From assembly GCA_034666985.1 (NCBI GenBank), contig JAXDKS010000031.1:102773-166772 (forward strand): 64,000 nucleotides of DNA, written 5' to 3'. The stretch is from DATARR01 sp034666985 (GTDB lineage: Bacteria; Acidobacteriota; Thermoanaerobaculia; Multivoradales; UBA5704). The position numbers and the translations under genes were made by a program. Shown here in pieces: positions 61,418 to 64,000 of this stretch (positions are counted from its first letter, which is position 1; each line of letters begins with the position of its first letter). Under the pieces are notes generated by a model. It ran no database searches. It had not been told where the DNA came from and saw only the letters and a list, made by a program, of their open reading frames with translations.

Positions 61418-62176
61418 ATGGCGCAGATCAACCCGCAGATCAACCCGCTGATCGATCTCAAGGACATCCACAAGGTCTATGAGATGGGGGTGGAGCAGGT
61501 GCGCGCCCTCAACGGCGTGGACCTCGCCGTGCAGCGCGGCGAGTACGTGGCCATCATGGGCTCGTCGGGCAGCGGCAAGTCGACGCTGATGAACCTGGTC
61601 GGCTGCCTCGACACCCCGAGCTCCGGCAGCTACGTCCTCAACGGCGTGGCCGTGCAGGAGCTGGACGACTCGCAGCTCGCGGGCATCCGCAACAAGGAGA
61701 TCGGCTTCGTCTTCCAGACTTTCAACCTGCTGGCGCGCACCGACGCCCTGCACAACGTCGAGCTGCCGCTGATCTACGCCGGCCTCTCCCGCGCCGAGCG
61801 GCGGGAGCGGGCGAGCCGGGCGCTGGAGAAGGTGGGGCTCGGCGCGCGCATGCACCACCAGCCCAACGAGCTGTCGGGCGGCCAGCGCCAGCGGGTGGCC
61901 ATCGCCCGGGCGCTGGTCAACGATCCCTCCATCCTCCTCGCCGACGAGCCCACGGGCAACCTCGACTCGGCCACCTCGGAAGAGATCATGGCCCTGTTCG
62001 ACGAGCTCCACCAGGCCGGCAACACCGTGGTGCTGGTCACTCACGAGCCCGACATCGCGGAGCACGCCTGGCGCAAGGTGCTGCTCAAGGACGGCAAGGT
62101 CATCTCCGACCAGCCCACGGCCCGGGCCGAGTCTGCGGGGAGCGCGGCCGCGATGGCGGCGGCACCGGTCTCCTGA
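61418..62176 (+). CDS. MacB/LolD-type ABC ATPase
   Basis: A 252-aa ATPase: Walker A GSSGSGKSTLMNLVG, Q-loop FQTFNLLARTDALHN, signature LSGGQRQRVAIARALVNDP, Walker B LLADEPTGNLDSA, H-loop VTHEPDIAEHA. It is a stand-alone ATPase of the MacB type, separate from the permease, starting 4 nt after the adaptor. It energises the FtsX-like permease encoded next. Confidence 0.95.
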   Translation: MAQINPQINPLIDLKDIHKVYEMGVEQVRALNGVDLAVQRGEYVAIMGSSGSGKSTLMNLVGCLDTPSSGSYVLNGVAVQELDDSQLAGIRNKEIGFVFQTFNLLARTDALHNVELPLIYAGLSRAERRERASRALEKVGLGARMHHQPNELSGGQRQRVAIARALVNDPSILLADEPTGNLDSATSEEIMALFDELHQAGNTVVLVTHEPDIAEHAWRKVLLKDGKVISDQPTARAESAGSAAAMAAAPVS

Positions 62177-62209
62177 GCCGGCCTCCCGGGTCAAGAAAGG
62201 ACGCTCCCA

Positions 62210-63430
<1,221 letters not shown>

Positions 63431-63539
63431 GCACGGGCGCCGCGCTGCTGGCGCGAGCCTTGCATTATCCTCGGGAGACGTAACGAAACAGAGAAGGCAT
63501 CATGGCGATGCCTTCGCCCCGACTAGGAGGTAAATTCTC

Positions 63540-63875
63540 ATGCGCAAGCACTTGCTCCTTACCCTGGCCCTTCTCCTGGTGCTCGTCTCCGCGGTCTCCG
63601 CGGCCGACAAGAGCGCCGCCAGCAGCAAGCAGTACCACCGCATGCACGGCGACATCGCCTCGATCGACGCCACGGCCCAGACCTTCACCGTCACCCACGG
63701 TAACGACACCTCGACCTTCAAGACCGACGCCTCGACCAAGTTCCGCGGCGCGGGCAAGGAGATCACCTTCGCGGACCTCCAGGTCGGCGACGACGCCCGC
63801 GTCTCCTTCACCGAGGATGGCACGGACAAGACGGCCGCCCGGGTCGACGTCGTCCACACCAAGAAGAAGATGTAA
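63540..63875 (+). CDS. Small secreted DUF5666-like protein
   Basis: A 111-aa protein with a signal peptide (residues 1-22, ending VSAAD) and a beta-rich domain (HRMHGDIASIDATAQTFTVT, then FADLQVGDDARVSF) resembling the OB-fold-like DUF5666. Its role is unknown. A very good AGGAGG (about 8-13 nt upstream of the ATG) suggests high expression. It is 109 nt after the permease gene, in its own short transcript, and is followed by the hairpin at 63902. Confidence 0.8.
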   Translation: MRKHLLLTLALLLVLVSAVSAADKSAASSKQYHRMHGDIASIDATAQTFTVTHGNDTSTFKTDASTKFRGAGKEITFADLQVGDDARVSFTEDGTDKTAARVDVVHTKKKM

Positions 63876-63901
63876 CGGCTTCCGAGGCCGGCGGTTCGCA
63901 G

Positions 63902-63932
63902 GGGCGCCCCGGTGTGGGCGCCCTTCGCTTTT
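63902..63932 (+). terminator. Rho-independent terminator
   Basis: Hairpin GGGCGCCC (63902-63909) / GGGCGCCC (63916-63923), 6-nt loop, followed by TTCGCTTTT. It ends the small secreted-protein transcript. Confidence 0.75.
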
Positions 63933-63963
63933 GAGCCCTGGATTCAGGACGGGGAAAGAGGCG

Positions 63964-64000
63964 TGGTGCCGGAGATGGGAGTCGAACCCACACGCCCGCA
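63964..64000 (-). tRNA. tRNA, 3' part only, probably tRNA-Leu
   Basis: Reading the minus strand from 64000, GTGGGTTCGACTCCCAT forms a T arm and the acceptor strand CTCCGGC is followed by A and an encoded CCA (complement of TGG at 63964-63966). The A before CCA and the residual long variable arm (GCGGGCGT) favour Leu over Ser. The anticodon lies outside the window, so the identity is not proven. Confidence 0.75.

Overview
The window is a GC-rich bacterial chromosome segment, most likely from an Acidobacteriota (Thermoanaerobaculia-like) genome. The evidence is indirect. It has an 825-aa duplicated-permease protein of the ADOP type, a long signal-peptide VWFA protein of the acidobacterial kind, a receiver/FAD-reductase fusion beside a UBP zinc finger, several Uma2-family genes, and Mla and MacAB/TolC sets that imply an outer membrane. 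No rRNA is present; one partial tRNA (probably Leu) sits at the right edge.

Layout. 1-7.6 kb: a lipoprotein start, the ADOP permease, a GH15 glycosidase, a MerR regulator with a His-rich periplasmic protein behind a MerR-type 20-bp-spacer promoter, and an MFS exporter. 7.7-12.7 kb: a Uma2 gene, a 21-bp phased repeat array, a ChvG/ChvI-like two-component pair and CreD. 13.0-17.4 kb: an assimilatory sulfur operon (siroheme sulfite/nitrite reductase, APS/PAPS reductase, an unknown 157-aa protein, and two siroheme biosynthesis enzymes). 17.4-22.4 kb: winged-helix-like and toxin-antitoxin remnants, a divergent pair of citrate synthases (one carrying an N-terminal HTH), and a TetR gene behind a perfect 26-bp operator. 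22.4-25.3 kb: the VWFA protein.

25.4-34.5 kb is the most unusual block. It holds four large genes: a trypsin-like protease / DNA-RNA nuclease / M15-like peptidase fusion, facing a three-gene operon of a trypsin-like protease, an N-terminal-domain/trypsin/P-loop ATPase fusion and a STAND-type NTPase. I read it as a candidate proteolysis-gated conflict (defence) system.

34.8-39.4 kb: a receiver/FAD-reductase fusion, an internally deleted histidine-kinase remnant, an orphan Cys-rich RiPP-like precursor gene of 64 codons, a UBP zinc finger and an LTA-synthase-like sulfatase. 39.5-42.6 kb: an amidohydrolase, a frameshifted Uma2 gene, a Uma2 remnant and a second 21-bp phased array ending at a response-regulator fragment. 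42.7-48.5 kb: dnaB, alr and mlaEFD. 48.8-51.1 kb: a collagen-like secreted protein, a nucleotidyltransferase pair and an amber-interrupted Rpn-type nuclease. 51.2-64 kb: purC, a cyclase-like protein, pepA with two oligopeptide-ABC ATPases, then TolC, YIP1 and a MacA/MacB-type efflux operon, a small DUF5666-like secreted protein and the tRNA.

Three copies of a 56-58-bp perfect or near-perfect hairpin repeat are scattered through the first 19 kb. The two 21-bp arrays share a GC-N-GC core with TTT/AAA on one side. Each starts at the 3' end of a Uma2 gene or remnant and stops at the 3' end of a convergent signal-transduction gene. All functional statements are from reading the sequence; no database search was run.
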